Shown piece after piece: positions 29,285-37,949 of a DNA stretch of 64,000 nucleotides (positions within the stretch are counted from its first letter, which is position 1; every line of letters starts with the position of its first letter). Below the pieces are notes generated by a model, which had not been told where the DNA came from, ran no database searches, and saw only the letters and a list, made by a program, of their open reading frames with translations. This DNA comes from Virgibacillus phasianinus (GTDB lineage: Bacteria > Bacillota > Bacilli > Bacillales > Amphibacillaceae), in the NCBI RefSeq assembly GCF_002216775.1, contig NZ_CP022315.1, forward strand, positions 372,001-436,000. Reading direction: 5' to 3'. The translations under genes were made by a program, and so were the position numbers.

Positions 29285-29304
29285 GTTCAACCCCCGGTTA
29301 ACCA

Positions 29305-29326
29305 GTTAGTTACCTATGTAACTAAC
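29305..29326 (-). promoter_or_regulatory. Palindromic operator of the GntR/ABC operon
   Basis: GTTAGTTAC-CTAT-GTAACTAAC is a perfect 9-bp inverted repeat with a 4-base spacer, about 20 bases upstream of the GntR start codon. Half-site-like AGTTATATGGTTAGTTAC text follows on the minus strand. Its location fits autorepression; no direct evidence of binding. Confidence 0.65.
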
Positions 29327-29445
29327 CATATAACTAAACATAAATAAAGTCAATCTTTTTTTAATAGTACTGCCCCCTTTCGTGATGGTACACTAACAAT
29401 TTTGCCCCAGCGTTAAACATATTTTAATTTTTACCTTATCAATAT

Positions 29446-29476
29446 AAAAAGAGCTTGGAATTCCTCCAAACTCTTT
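29446..29476 (-). terminator. Terminator after the MBL-fold gene
   Basis: On the minus strand AAAGAGTTTGGA pairs with TCCAAGCTCTTT, followed by TTTTT. It stands 2 bases beyond the stop of the gene. Confidence 0.8.
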
Positions 29477-29477
29477 C

Positions 29478-30350
29478 TCAGCCTTTTTCCAGTATTCCGC
29501 TCATCGGGCTTTTTTCTGTCCAAATGTAGTACTCGTTGCCATTGGTAGTGACTGTGATATTCCCATAAACAGCTGTGGAAAAGATAAGGGCATTAACCTT
29601 ATATAGATTTTCAATAACATCTTCAACTGGGTGACCATAATCATTTTGTTTACTATAGGTCAAGATTGCAATCTCTGGATTGGCCTTTTTTAAAAAATCC
29701 AATGAACTGCTCGTACGACTACCATGGTGTGCAATTTTAATGATTTCAGATTGAAGACCCCCTGACTTTATAATTTCCTTCTCCTGCTCTTTTCTAATAT
29801 CACCCATAAATAAGAAATCCATTTCCTTATACGTAACCTTCAATGCAATTGATGACTCATTATTAGTACGAAATGGTTCATAGGTATTCAAAACACGAAT
29901 TTTCAGTGCTGGGTCAAGTTTAATCAATTGATCCTTTTTTGCTATTTCAACCGGGATATTTTGTTTTGCTATTTGATTAATATATTTTCGGTATGTGTTT
30001 GTCGTGTAGAGTTTTCCAGAATCGAGGATCTGATCAATTTTGGTGGATTTCATTACCTTGGTAAGTCCACCAATATGGTCAATATCCGGATGGGTAACAA
30101 TAAGTAAATTAATGGTTTGGATTTGCTGCTGTTCAAGGAAGTCCACTATTTCACCACCAGAATTAGGTGTTCCCCCATCAATTAATATGGTTTTGTTCTC
30201 CGGTGTTTGTATTAAAATGCAGTCTCCCTGCCCAACATCAATGAAATGAACCTCCATATTCTGTTGTTGTTCCGCATGAATGGAGTCGACAGGCTGAATC
30301 ATTAAAATGATAAATAGTAACACAAAAACAAACCAAGTATACTTTCCCAT
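29478..30350 (-). CDS. Secreted ComEC-type metallo-beta-lactamase-fold hydrolase
   Basis: About 290 residues. An N-terminal signal peptide (hydrophobic stretch about 5-20, then SIHAEQ) is followed by a stand-alone MBL domain of the ComEC C-terminal type: HFIDVGQGDCILIQ, metal motif THPDIDHIGG, LLFMGD-type strand FLFMGDI and HHGSRTS, ending near YGHP. Relatives include secreted nucleases or phosphoesterases and lipoproteins. No lipobox cysteine is evident, so it is probably released. The start is taken at 30350, 8 bases after AGGA; an ATG at 30359 also fits. Confidence 0.85.
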   Translation of the reverse strand: MGKYTWFVFVLLFIILMIQPVDSIHAEQQQNMEVHFIDVGQGDCILIQTPENKTILIDGGTPNSGGEIVDFLEQQQIQTINLLIVTHPDIDHIGGLTKVMKSTKIDQILDSGKLYTTNTYRKYINQIAKQNIPVEIAKKDQLIKLDPALKIRVLNTYEPFRTNNESSIALKVTYKEMDFLFMGDIRKEQEKEIIKSGGLQSEIIKIAHHGSRTSSSLDFLKKANPEIAILTYSKQNDYGHPVEDVIENLYKVNALIFSTAVYGNITVTTNGNEYYIWTEKSPMSGILEKG

Positions 30351-30449
30351 CAACGACATCCTTTCCTACCTTATTTTTTCCAAGTTTTTCGTTTTATATT
30401 TTTCCCTTTATTTTTCTCCTATGTTCGATAATTATGAGCTATTAAATAA

Positions 30450-30486
30450 AAAAAGCTGCTGGTTCAAAATTGAACCAGCAGCTTTC
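30450..30486 (-). terminator. Terminator after clpE
   Basis: Perfect 15-bp stem AAAGCTGCTGGTTCA and its complement, with T-rich sequence on the minus strand. It is 17 bases past the clpE stop. Confidence 0.9.
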
Positions 30487-30502
30487 TATGGTTTTTCTGT
30501 GA

Positions 30503-32635
30503 TTATGCCTTACTAACAACGATTTGATCTTCAACTAAATCAACATGGACATGGTCGACAGTTTCATCTTCAAGCAATAGATCAGTTAATTGGTCTTCAA
30601 TTTTGTCTTGAATTACCCGACGAAGAGGCCGTGCACCGAATCGTTTATCATAGCCAAGTCTTACTAATTCACGTTTTGCGGATTCAGTAATCTCAACTGA
30701 TAATTGATTGTCATCTAATGTTTGTTCAAGATCAGTAAGCATTAAGTCGACAATTTGCAATAAGTTATCTTCAGATAATTCATTGAATGAGATGATGGAA
30801 TCAAACCGATTTAAGAATTCCGGTTTAAAATATGCGCTTAGGTTTTCAAGTGTCGTTACAGCTTCATGTTCGCTATTAAAGCCTACTTGTATTTGTTTCT
30901 CTCCTGTCCCAGCGTTACTCGTCATAATAATGACTGTTTCTTTAAAGCTTACAGTACGACCATGGGAATCGGTTAAATGACCATCCTCCATGATTTGCAG
31001 GAACATGTTTTGTACATCCGGATGTGCCTTTTCAATTTCATCAAGTAACAGAATAGAATATGGGTTACGGCGTACTTTCTCGGTTAATTGTCCTGCTTCT
31101 TCATGGCCAACATAGCCGGGAGGTGAGCCGATAATTTTAGACACGGCGTGTTTCTCCATATATTCACTCATGTCCAGACGAATCAGAGAATCACGTGAAC
31201 CAAACAGTTCATTTGCAAGTGCTCTTGTTAATTCGGTTTTACCAACACCAGTTGGACCAACGAATAAGAATGAACCAATAGGACGATATTTGGACTTAAG
31301 TCCTGCCCGGCTCCGGCGAATCGCTTTCGCTACCTTATCTACCGCTTGCTCTTGTCCAATTACATTTTCCTTTAAGTTAGCAGCAATATTTTTCATTTTT
31401 TCCTGCTCATCTTTTTGGAGCTTTGTAACAGGAATACCCGTTTTTTCTTCAACAATTAACAGGATGTCCTCTACTCCAACTTCCGTAATTTGTGCTTCAT
31501 TTTTCGCCTTTTCAAGTTGTTTTTGTAATTGAATTTCTTGATAACGTAGATTCGCTGCCCGTTCATAGTTTTCTTCTTCAGCAGCTTTTTCTTTTTCATT
31601 AACAATTTCATCTAAGCGTTGTTGCAGCGAATCGGTATCCTTTTCCGTATTTGCTAAATTTAATCGGGATCCAACTTCATCCATTAGATCAATAGCTTTG
31701 TCTGGTAAGAACCGATCTTGAATATAGCGACCGGAAAGTGTTACAAAAGCACGAATTGCTTCATCAGAATAACTCACTTCATGGAACTTTTCGTAACGAT
31801 CTTTAATCCCATTTAGTATTTGGATTGCTTCTTCTTGAGAAGGCTCTTTTACAATAATTGGCTGGAAGCGTCGTTCTAGAGCAGCATCCTTCTCAATTTT
31901 ACGATATTCCTTTAGAGTTGTTGCACCAATTAATTGCAATTCCCCTCGTGCTAATGCAGGTTTTAAGATATTTCCCGCGTCCATTTGTGAGCTTTCTGCT
32001 GTACCTGCTCCAACTAGTAAATGAATTTCGTCAACGAATAGAATTACATTCTTCCTTGTTTGTAATTCCTGAACTAATTGTTTCATTCGTTCTTCAAATT
32101 GCCCACGCATGCTAGTATTAGCTACTAGTGACGCTACATCTAAAATATATATTTCTTTGTTAGCTAATTTAGTCGGTACATTTCCTTCAACGACTTTTAA
32201 TGCTAAACCTTCTGCTATTGCTGTTTTACCAACACCCGGTTCACCAATTAGAACTGGGTTGTTTTTATTCCGTCTATTTAATGTTTCAATTACTCGTTTT
32301 ACTTCTTGATCTCGTCCAATTACTGGATCGATTAATCCTGCACGTGCCGCATTAGATAAGTTCTTTCCTAAGTTATCTAATAAACCATTTCCTTGTTTTT
32401 GTCCGGTCTTTGTTCCAACATTTGATGCACCATTACCCTGTGCAAAGTTTTCCTTAAATGAATCTTGCTGATTCTGGTTAAATCCTGAACCAGAAAAGAA
32501 ACCATTTGAGTTGATTAATTTCCCTTGCAATTCTTGAAAGCATTGATTGCACAAATGCATTTTCACTTTTTCATTATTTAATTGCATCATTACATTTATA
32601 TCAGCCGGACGAATACCACATTGTTGACATTGCAT
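30503..32635 (-). CDS. clpE: ClpE, class III heat-shock ATPase
   Basis: 710 residues. N-terminal zinc finger with Cys3-x2-Cys6 and Cys29-x2-Cys32, the hallmark separating ClpE from ClpC. Two AAA+ modules: Walker [10 protein letters not shown] (D1, near 137) and GPTGVGKTE (D2, near 445), with a UVR-containing coiled linker between. ClpE unfolds proteins for ClpP and helps disaggregate after heat stress. The start is the ATG at 32635 (AAGGAGG upstream); the longer reading frame to 32662 is excluded by the ribosome site. Two CtsR sites and a consensus promoter lie upstream. Confidence 0.96.
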   Translation of the reverse strand: MQCQQCGIRPADINVMMQLNNEKVKMHLCNQCFQELQGKLINSNGFFSGSGFNQNQQDSFKENFAQGNGASNVGTKTGQKQGNGLLDNLGKNLSNAARAGLIDPVIGRDQEVKRVIETLNRRNKNNPVLIGEPGVGKTAIAEGLALKVVEGNVPTKLANKEIYILDVASLVANTSMRGQFEERMKQLVQELQTRKNVILFVDEIHLLVGAGTAESSQMDAGNILKPALARGELQLIGATTLKEYRKIEKDAALERRFQPIIVKEPSQEEAIQILNGIKDRYEKFHEVSYSDEAIRAFVTLSGRYIQDRFLPDKAIDLMDEVGSRLNLANTEKDTDSLQQRLDEIVNEKEKAAEEENYERAANLRYQEIQLQKQLEKAKNEAQITEVGVEDILLIVEEKTGIPVTKLQKDEQEKMKNIAANLKENVIGQEQAVDKVAKAIRRSRAGLKSKYRPIGSFLFVGPTGVGKTELTRALANELFGSRDSLIRLDMSEYMEKHAVSKIIGSPPGYVGHEEAGQLTEKVRRNPYSILLLDEIEKAHPDVQNMFLQIMEDGHLTDSHGRTVSFKETVIIMTSNAGTGEKQIQVGFNSEHEAVTTLENLSAYFKPEFLNRFDSIISFNELSEDNLLQIVDLMLTDLEQTLDDNQLSVEITESAKRELVRLGYDKRFGARPLRRVIQDKIEDQLTDLLLEDETVDHVHVDLVEDQIVVSKA

Positions 32636-32680
32636 TAGCAATTCCTCCTTAATAAATATCAAAACACAAGGCCTTTTGAC

Positions 32681-32735
32681 TTTGACTAACTTTGACCTTT
32701 GACTTCATTATACTCTGACCAATTTTGACTTTCAA
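32681..32735 (-). promoter_or_regulatory. clpE promoter with overlapping CtsR operators
   Basis: Minus strand: -35 TTGAAA (32735-32730), 17 bases, -10 TATAAT (32712-32707). CtsR heptad repeats: GGTCAAAGTTAGTCAAA (32697-32681) matches the pattern rGTCAAAnnnrGTCAAA perfectly and lies at the start of the transcript; AGTCAAAATTGGTCAGA (32730-32714), one mismatch, fills the spacer between -35 and -10. Double CtsR sites are known for clpE in B. subtilis. Confidence 0.88.
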
Positions 32736-32828
32736 GTGGTTTGATCAATTTTTTTAAAAAAATTAGGCACTGACTTATTATCCATGAATACTATAATTTA
32801 GAAATATGGATAAGGGAGAGGAATTTTT

Positions 32829-33062
32829 ATGTATTACAATCGCCCAGATCAGCACTGGCAAAACTGGAATCGCAGAATAACAATAGAAGAAGCTATGAAT
32901 ATTGCTTCTGAACAGGTTCCAGGTCAAATAGTTAAGGTCGAATTAGATACAAAATATGGAGCCTGGATTTATGAAGTAGATATCATTACCCCTCAAGGAA
33001 TGGAATATGAAGTAGAAGTTGACGTTAATACCAGCGGAATAATCAGCGTAAAACCGGATTAA
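32829..33062 (+). CDS. PepSY-domain small protein
   Basis: 77 residues with no signal peptide or TM segment. From residue 17, ITIEEAMNIASEQVPGQIVK then YEVDIITPQGMEYEVEVDVN is a single PepSY domain, the fold of protease propeptides and inhibitors. The N-terminus is Tyr/Trp/Asn-rich (YYNRPDQHWQNWN). Ribosome site GGGAGAGG. It is divergent from clpE. The role is unknown; a cytosolic PepSY protein is common in spore-formers. Confidence 0.82.
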   Translation: MYYNRPDQHWQNWNRRITIEEAMNIASEQVPGQIVKVELDTKYGAWIYEVDIITPQGMEYEVEVDVNTSGIISVKPD

Positions 33063-33065
33063 TAA

Positions 33066-33100
33066 AAAACACTTGGACCAATAATTGATCCAAGTGTTTT
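33066..33100. terminator. Bidirectional terminator between PepSY gene and acyl-CoA synthetase gene
   Basis: Perfect 12-bp stem AAAACACTTGGA / TCCAAGTGTTTT with T-run on the plus side and A/T-rich flank on the other; convergent genes end on both sides. Confidence 0.88.
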
Positions 33101-33107
33101 CTCTTTG

Positions 33108-34691
33108 TTAATTTACCTGCTTTTCTTTCTGACGCAATTCAATACGACGAATTTTTCCTGATGTTGTTTTTGGAAGATCCTCGATAAATTCAATTTTGCG
33201 CGGGTATTTATATGGTGCTGTTAATTGTTTTACATGATCCTGTAATTCTTTGACCAAATCTGGATTATTTTTGTCTACATTTCCTTGTAATACAACGAAC
33301 GCTTTGACAATATTACCACGAATTTCATGAGGACTGGCAACTACTGCACATTCCTGCACATACGGGTGCTTAACCAGGGCATCTTCCACTTCAAAGGGCC
33401 CGATTGTATAACCGGAACTTATGATAATATCATCACTACGCCCTTCAAACCAGAAATACCCGTCCTCATCTTTGGATGCCTGATCCCCTGTCACATAATA
33501 ATCGCCGCGCTGCGAAATTTTTGTCCGTTCACTATCCTTATAATACTCCTTAAATAAAGCAGGGCAATCCAACTTGACTGCAATATCACCAATTTCGTTT
33601 ACTGCGACAGGCTTTCCATCTTCATCAATTACGTCGACATCATTCCCCGGTGTTGGTTTACCCATAGAGCCAGGCCTAACTTCCATATCCTTCATTACCC
33701 CAAGCAATAAAGTGTTTTCTGTTTGACCATAGCCATCACGAACAGTCACATTAAAATAATTGTTAAATGTATCAATAACTTCCCTATTTAATGGTTCACC
33801 TGCAGAAACAGCACTATGTAACGCAGGTAACTGATAATCGTTCAGATTGTCCACCTTTGCCATCAGCCGGTATTCGGTTGGTGTACAGCACAGCACGTTA
33901 ATATCATGATCACTTAATAATTGAAGGTAGGTTTTTGGATCAAACTTTCCATGATAGATGAATCCCGTTGCTCCTGATCCAAGAACAGATAAAAATGGAC
34001 TCCATATCCACTTTTGCCACCCCGGACCCGCGGTTGCCCAAACCTTGTCACCATCATTAATACACAGCCAATTTTCGGACGCAGTTTTAAGATGGGCAAA
34101 TCCCCATCCATGGGTATGTACAACCCCTTTTGGATTTCCAGTCGTTCCCGAAGTATATGGTAAAAATGCAATATCATCACTTTTCGTTTTTGCCATTTCC
34201 AGTTGTTCTGAGGAATCTTCCATTAATGCCTCTAAGTGCAGCCAACCTTCAGCAGGTTCACCAACAACAAAGCGAACTAAGCTGTCGTATTCTTTAATTT
34301 GTTTATATTGGTCGACGAATGGGAAATAACTTACCACCCCACTTACCTCACCATGGGAAATACGATATTGAAGATCCTTTTCTTTTAACATTTCGGAACT
34401 TGGAATGATGATAATTCCTGTTTTTAGTGCAGCAAGATAAACTTCATAGGCTTTAATTAATCGTGGAACCATAATTAATAATTTATCGCCCTTTTTTAGC
34501 CCATTTTCAAGAAAGGCATTACCAATTTTATTAACATTTTTCATTAATTCGCTATATGTTATTTCTTCCTTTTGACCAGCATCATCTTGCCATATTAAGG
34601 CTTTTCTTGTTGGATCCGTTGCAAAACGTTCCATTTCCATTACGATGTTGTAGTCTTCAGGTGCTAACAAATCTTCTCTATTCATTTTCAT
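33108..34691 (-). CDS. AMP-forming acyl-CoA synthetase
   Basis: 527 residues, ANL superfamily. P-loop YTSGTTGNPKGVVHTHG near 175-190, YGQTE near 318, the hinge YVTGDQASKDEDGYFWFEGR near 395-414 and the C-terminal catalytic Lys in PKTTSGKIRRIELR. Closest in pattern to medium-chain or acetyl-CoA-synthetase-like enzymes (MACS/AcsA type). It activates a carboxylic acid to acyl-CoA, consuming ATP; the chain length cannot be read. Ribosome site GGAG 7 bases before the ATG. Monocistronic. Confidence 0.88.
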   Translation of the reverse strand: MKMNREDLLAPEDYNIVMEMERFATDPTRKALIWQDDAGQKEEITYSELMKNVNKIGNAFLENGLKKGDKLLIMVPRLIKAYEVYLAALKTGIIIIPSSEMLKEKDLQYRISHGEVSGVVSYFPFVDQYKQIKEYDSLVRFVVGEPAEGWLHLEALMEDSSEQLEMAKTKSDDIAFLPYTSGTTGNPKGVVHTHGWGFAHLKTASENWLCINDGDKVWATAGPGWQKWIWSPFLSVLGSGATGFIYHGKFDPKTYLQLLSDHDINVLCCTPTEYRLMAKVDNLNDYQLPALHSAVSAGEPLNREVIDTFNNYFNVTVRDGYGQTENTLLLGVMKDMEVRPGSMGKPTPGNDVDVIDEDGKPVAVNEIGDIAVKLDCPALFKEYYKDSERTKISQRGDYYVTGDQASKDEDGYFWFEGRSDDIIISSGYTIGPFEVEDALVKHPYVQECAVVASPHEIRGNIVKAFVVLQGNVDKNNPDLVKELQDHVKQLTAPYKYPRKIEFIEDLPKTTSGKIRRIELRQKEKQVN

Positions 34692-34785
34692 TTCAGCTCC
34701 AATACAAGATTATACCTATAGTATAGCAAAGGTTGTGAAAATTTTAAATTAATACATTAGAAATATAAATCAAAGCTGTTCCGCA

Positions 34786-34985
34786 TAGTTGATATAAACT
34801 GCAACGTATTCTAATAATCATGTTTGGTGGTCCAACGACCGCTACGGAAAAACACTGCGCTTTCCGTGGGCAGCTGCTGAGCCTCCTCGAGCTTACGCTC
34901 TCCGGGGTCTCATCTAGGCTTCTGCTCCCACAGGAGTCTCCGTGTTTTTCCTTCGCTAGGTTTGAGTGCTACTATAATGTCATAA
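34786..34985 (+). repeat. Repeat family R3, long copy
   Basis: About 200 bases related to the interior of the 17.0-17.4 kb element: both carry AGTTGAYATAAACT, then ATCATGTTYGGTG and ACCGCTMCGGA in the same order. The core is GC-rich: GCTGAGCCTCCTCGAGCTTA, CTCTCCGGGGTCTCATC and CACAGGAGTCTCCGTGT. Confidence 0.7.
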
Positions 34986-35074
34986 ACGATTTCCTCATTC
35001 TTCAATAATTATAACTGCGAGTAGTAGTCGCCCCCTAGATGATAGGCATAGGTGGGACCCCGAAAGCATAAGAA

Positions 35075-35348
35075 GGGTACTGAAAAAGTGGTGGATTTTA
35101 AAAATTTAGTTTTTCACCTTTATCTAGCGTCTTGAATATACGGAGACTCCTGCGGGAAGTGAGAGATTGGCGAGACCCCGGAGGACGTCAGTTAATGAGG
35201 CCCGACTAAAACCGCCCTTTGCGGGCAACGTCGGCTACCCCTTGCCGGGGCAAGGAGGCTCGTCACTCGCCCGCGGAAAGCACAGTATATTCAAGATGCG
35301 ATGATAGAGCCACCTATTTGTGTATTATCTATACCTTTTTCAGTGCCC
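35075..35348. repeat. 274-bp MITE-like element with GGGYACTGAAAAAG ends
   Basis: Left end GGGTACTGAAAAAG (35075-35088) and right end the complement GGGCACTGAAAAAG (35335-35348), one mismatch. Subterminal inverted repeats TCTTGAATATAC and GTATATTCAAGA enclose a GC-rich centre with GGAGACTCCTGCGGGA. No coding frame. It splits an R3 copy. Confidence 0.75.
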
Positions 35349-35440
35349 TCAGCGTAAGCTCGAGGAGGCCATGAAAGCGCAGTGTTTTTTAAGCAGCGGT
35401 GACTTATACTCCTATAGTTACGTCGTAGTTTATATATTTT
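35349..35440 (-). repeat. Repeat family R3, inverted half interrupted by the 274-bp element
   Basis: The reverse complement reads ATATAAACTACGACGTAACT, then AAAACACTGCGCTTTCATGG and CCTCCTCGAGCTTACGCT, matching 34790-34895. The missing continuation (CTTTCGGGGTCCCACCTA on the reverse strand) is found on the other side of the inserted element, at about 35040-35074. Confidence 0.65.
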
Positions 35441-35519
35441 GTGTCTAAAACAACAATTTTAAAAAACACCATAAGGAACGCTTGAAAAACGACATGTTTC
35501 GACATTTAATCAGCAAATA

Positions 35520-35548
35520 AAAAACACCAGCATCATAACTGGTGTTTC
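35520..35548 (-). terminator. Terminator after pdaA
   Basis: Perfect stem AAACACCAG / CTGGTGTTT followed on the minus strand by TTTTTATT; 5 bases from the stop codon of the gene. Confidence 0.85.
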
Positions 35549-35552
35549 TCAT

Positions 35553-36338
35553 CTAATAAACGAACTTTGGAAGCATATCTTTAATAATTAAGTCATCCAA
35601 GCTTTTAAATGTATATCCTTTTTTCTTCAAATCGGTAATGATTCGGGGTAATGCCTCGGCATTATCTGATGATACCGTGTGCAATAAGATAATTGCGCCT
35701 GGGTGAATTTGCTTCATTACTTGTTCATAAGCATAATCCCCACCCTTTTGCTTGTCGGTATTCCAGTCAGAAAAAGCCAATGACCAGAAGATGTGGATAT
35801 AGCCAAGTTCATTTGCCCATTTTAGGGTCTGTTCGCTAAAAATGCCGCGTGGGGGGCGCAAATATTTCATTTGTTCCTGATCCGTTATTTCCGCCACGGC
35901 ATCCTCGAGTGTTTCAAGCTCTTTTTTCATTTTTTGCTTTGAAACAATTGTTAAATCAGGATGGTGATAGGAATGGTTGCCAATTATATGCCCTTCTGAT
36001 ACCATTCGTTTGATAAGTTCCGGCTTGCTTTCCACATAGTGTCCGGTAACAAAAAATGTAGCCGGCACATTCTCTTTCTTTAAAGTGTCTAAAATTTTAC
36101 CTGTGTAGCCCTGTTCATAACCATTATCAAAGGTTAGATACACAACCTTATCTCCCGAATCATCAACATAATATGCACCATATTTATCAAGCATTTGTTT
36201 GTATTTACCTATGTCAGGGATTTCATGATTTGTGCTTTTCTTAAAACCCCATCCATAGCCACTTGCGGCACTAGGATTAGGAAAAATAGTTAAACAGATA
36301 AGAAACATCAATGTGAGAAAACCAATAGTTTTTTTCAT
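35553..36338 (-). CDS. pdaA: PdaA-type delta-lactam-biosynthetic polysaccharide deacetylase
   Basis: 261 residues, with a signal peptide (about 1-25, cleavage near SAASG). CE4 deacetylase motifs: TFDNGYE (the Asn variant TFDNGY characteristic of PdaA), HSYHHPDLT with two metal His, RPPRGIFS, and the end LHTVSSDNAEALP. It removes acetyl groups from N-acetylmuramate so that muramic delta-lactam forms in the spore cortex; needed for germination in B. subtilis. Outside the membrane. Expression in the forespore under sigma-G is known for the family and was not verified here. Confidence 0.93.
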   Translation of the reverse strand: MKKTIGFLTLMFLICLTIFPNPSAASGYGWGFKKSTNHEIPDIGKYKQMLDKYGAYYVDDSGDKVVYLTFDNGYEQGYTGKILDTLKKENVPATFFVTGHYVESKPELIKRMVSEGHIIGNHSYHHPDLTIVSKQKMKKELETLEDAVAEITDQEQMKYLRPPRGIFSEQTLKWANELGYIHIFWSLAFSDWNTDKQKGGDYAYEQVMKQIHPGAIILLHTVSSDNAEALPRIITDLKKKGYTFKSLDDLIIKDMLPKFVY

Positions 36339-36396
36339 CTTTACCCACCTATATTTTTTTCTTATCTTTTCCTATAAGTGAGTGTATATGCATCCA

Positions 36397-37704
36397 TCAA
36401 AATATCATTGCTCCAATCCAGCCAAATATAAATAACGGGATATTGTAATGCAAAAAGGTCGGTACACAGGTATCCCAAATGTGATGGTGACGCCCATCGG
36501 CATTTAATCCTGATGTTGGTCCAAGCGTACTATCTGATGCAGGTGATCCAGCATCTCCCAGTGCCCCAGCCGTACCAATTAAAGTCGCAGTTGCTATAGG
36601 TGAAAAGCCCACGGAAACACAAATTGGTACGTAAAGTGCTGCGATAATCGGGATTGTTCCAAAGGATGAACCAATCCCCATCGTAATGACCAATCCTACC
36701 AGCAATAAGATAAATGCAAGCATTGCCTGATTGTTTTCACCGAAAATACCAGATGATACTTCTACTAAAGCGTTTACTGCACCAGTCTTTTGTAAAATAT
36801 TCCCGTACCCTGATGCTACCAGCATAACAAAGGATATGGTTCCCATCATCGCAATTCCATCGGTCATGACCTTATCCCCTTTATGGAATGGAACAACGAT
36901 CAAGGCAAACATTAAAATGAGACCAGTTAAGGCACCAAGGATTAAGTTTTCTGTAATCAGTTGGACAACTAGGGCAGCAGCTATTGCAATGATTGTATAA
37001 AGGTGTTTTTTGTTAAAGGTAATATTTTCTGGTGTTCCAATAGGTTCAATTTCATTAACTGTACCTTGCTTTGATATACGATTTTTACGGAATGTAACGA
37101 AAACAGCAAATAGGAGTCCTGCAATCATACCCAGGCCAGGAATTAGCATGGATAAAGTAACTTGTCCCATTGCTATACTAAGCCCATTTGCTTCCATACT
37201 ATCTTTAATAATCCCCTGAAAAATCAAGCCAAACCCGGCTGGTATCATAATGTATGGAGCGGTAAGTCCAAATGTTAATGCCGAAGCTACCCCGCGCCGG
37301 TCCAGTTTCATATCATCAAATAACTTCAAAAGCGGCGGTATTAAGATAGGAATAAATGCTATATGCACCGGTATTAAATTTTGTGATAATGAAGCAATCC
37401 CAGCAATTGAAAGGAGCATCATCGTTTTCTTTCCGGTTAATTTTTTTATTAAATAATTGACTACTATCGTTGTTATACCTGTGTAGCTAATTGCAACTGC
37501 GAATGCACCTAATAAAATATAGCTAAGCGCAGTCTCGGCCTGTCCTCCCATGCCGCTGACAAGCATACTAACTGACTCTCCTAAAGATAATCCTGACATT
37601 AATCCAGCTGTTAATGACGCAAGAATAATTGCAATTATTACATTTACTCGCAGCAAACTTAAAATCGTCATTACTAATACTGAAACAACTACTATCCATT
37701 CCAT
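36397..37704 (-). CDS. YuiF-like Na+/H+ antiporter or amino acid transporter
   Basis: 435 residues, 11-12 predicted TM helices, no signal peptide. The C-terminal block GTAGALGDAGSPASDSTLGP then TSGLNADGRHHHIWDTCVPT is characteristic of the YuiF/Na+:H+ antiporter family of the ion transporter superfamily. Actual substrate (Na+/H+ exchange or amino acid uptake) is uncertain. Monocistronic; ribosome site AGGAGG. Located behind pdaA on the same strand but separated by 58 bases. Confidence 0.82.
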   Translation of the reverse strand: MEWIVVVSVLVMTILSLLRVNVIIAIILASLTAGLMSGLSLGESVSMLVSGMGGQAETALSYILLGAFAVAISYTGITTIVVNYLIKKLTGKKTMMLLSIAGIASLSQNLIPVHIAFIPILIPPLLKLFDDMKLDRRGVASALTFGLTAPYIMIPAGFGLIFQGIIKDSMEANGLSIAMGQVTLSMLIPGLGMIAGLLFAVFVTFRKNRISKQGTVNEIEPIGTPENITFNKKHLYTIIAIAAALVVQLITENLILGALTGLILMFALIVVPFHKGDKVMTDGIAMMGTISFVMLVASGYGNILQKTGAVNALVEVSSGIFGENNQAMLAFILLLVGLVITMGIGSSFGTIPIIAALYVPICVSVGFSPIATATLIGTAGALGDAGSPASDSTLGPTSGLNADGRHHHIWDTCVPTFLHYNIPLFIFGWIGAMIF

Positions 37705-37807
37705 GATGCTAATTCCTCCTGATGTAAAACTTTTCTCTTTAATACTTCACCATGATAAAGCAATAAAGCATAAAAATCAATTACTATTTTTTCCAAAGTA
37801 AATAAAG

Positions 37808-37857
37808 TAGGTGGAGCTTCCCCACCTTAGCTAAGACCTATTCATAGCTAAGGTGCC
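37808..37857 (+). promoter_or_regulatory. Two overlapping hairpins before sat (attenuator or transposon-end remnant)
   Basis: Hairpin one: AGGTGG (37809-37814) with CCACCT (37822-37827). Hairpin two: CACCTTAGCTA (37823-37833) with TAGCTAAGGTG (37846-37856), followed by CCTTTTT. They share CACCT, so only one can form. On the plus strand the second looks like a terminator with no gene before it, about 90 bases upstream of sat. It could be a transcription attenuator; GAGCTTCCCCACCT also recalls IS200/IS605 right ends. Confidence 0.4.
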
Positions 37858-37949
37858 TTTTTCTAAACAACCAGTGACATAGGTCGTTCCAACTTTTTTC
37901 TTTATTCAATATGTTAGTGTATGAAAATTAAAATGTAGGAGGTTATCGT

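Larger units (their letters stand above)
34692..35552. other. 860-base gene-free region made of nested repeat elements
   Basis: No credible gene. It holds a family R3 element (34786-34985), a second, inverted and interrupted R3 copy (about 35005-35074 plus 35349-35440), and a 274-bp element (35075-35348) inserted into that second copy. The rest, 35441-35552, is AT-rich and ends in the pdaA terminator. Confidence 0.7.

Noticed and set aside
34820-35008. 62-codon frame in the 34.8 kb gap
   Set aside because: Entirely inside the R3 repeat.
37801-37949. SAM-I (S-box) riboswitch before sat
   Set aside because: The conserved CTTATC, GAGG and ACTGGC-type segments are absent.
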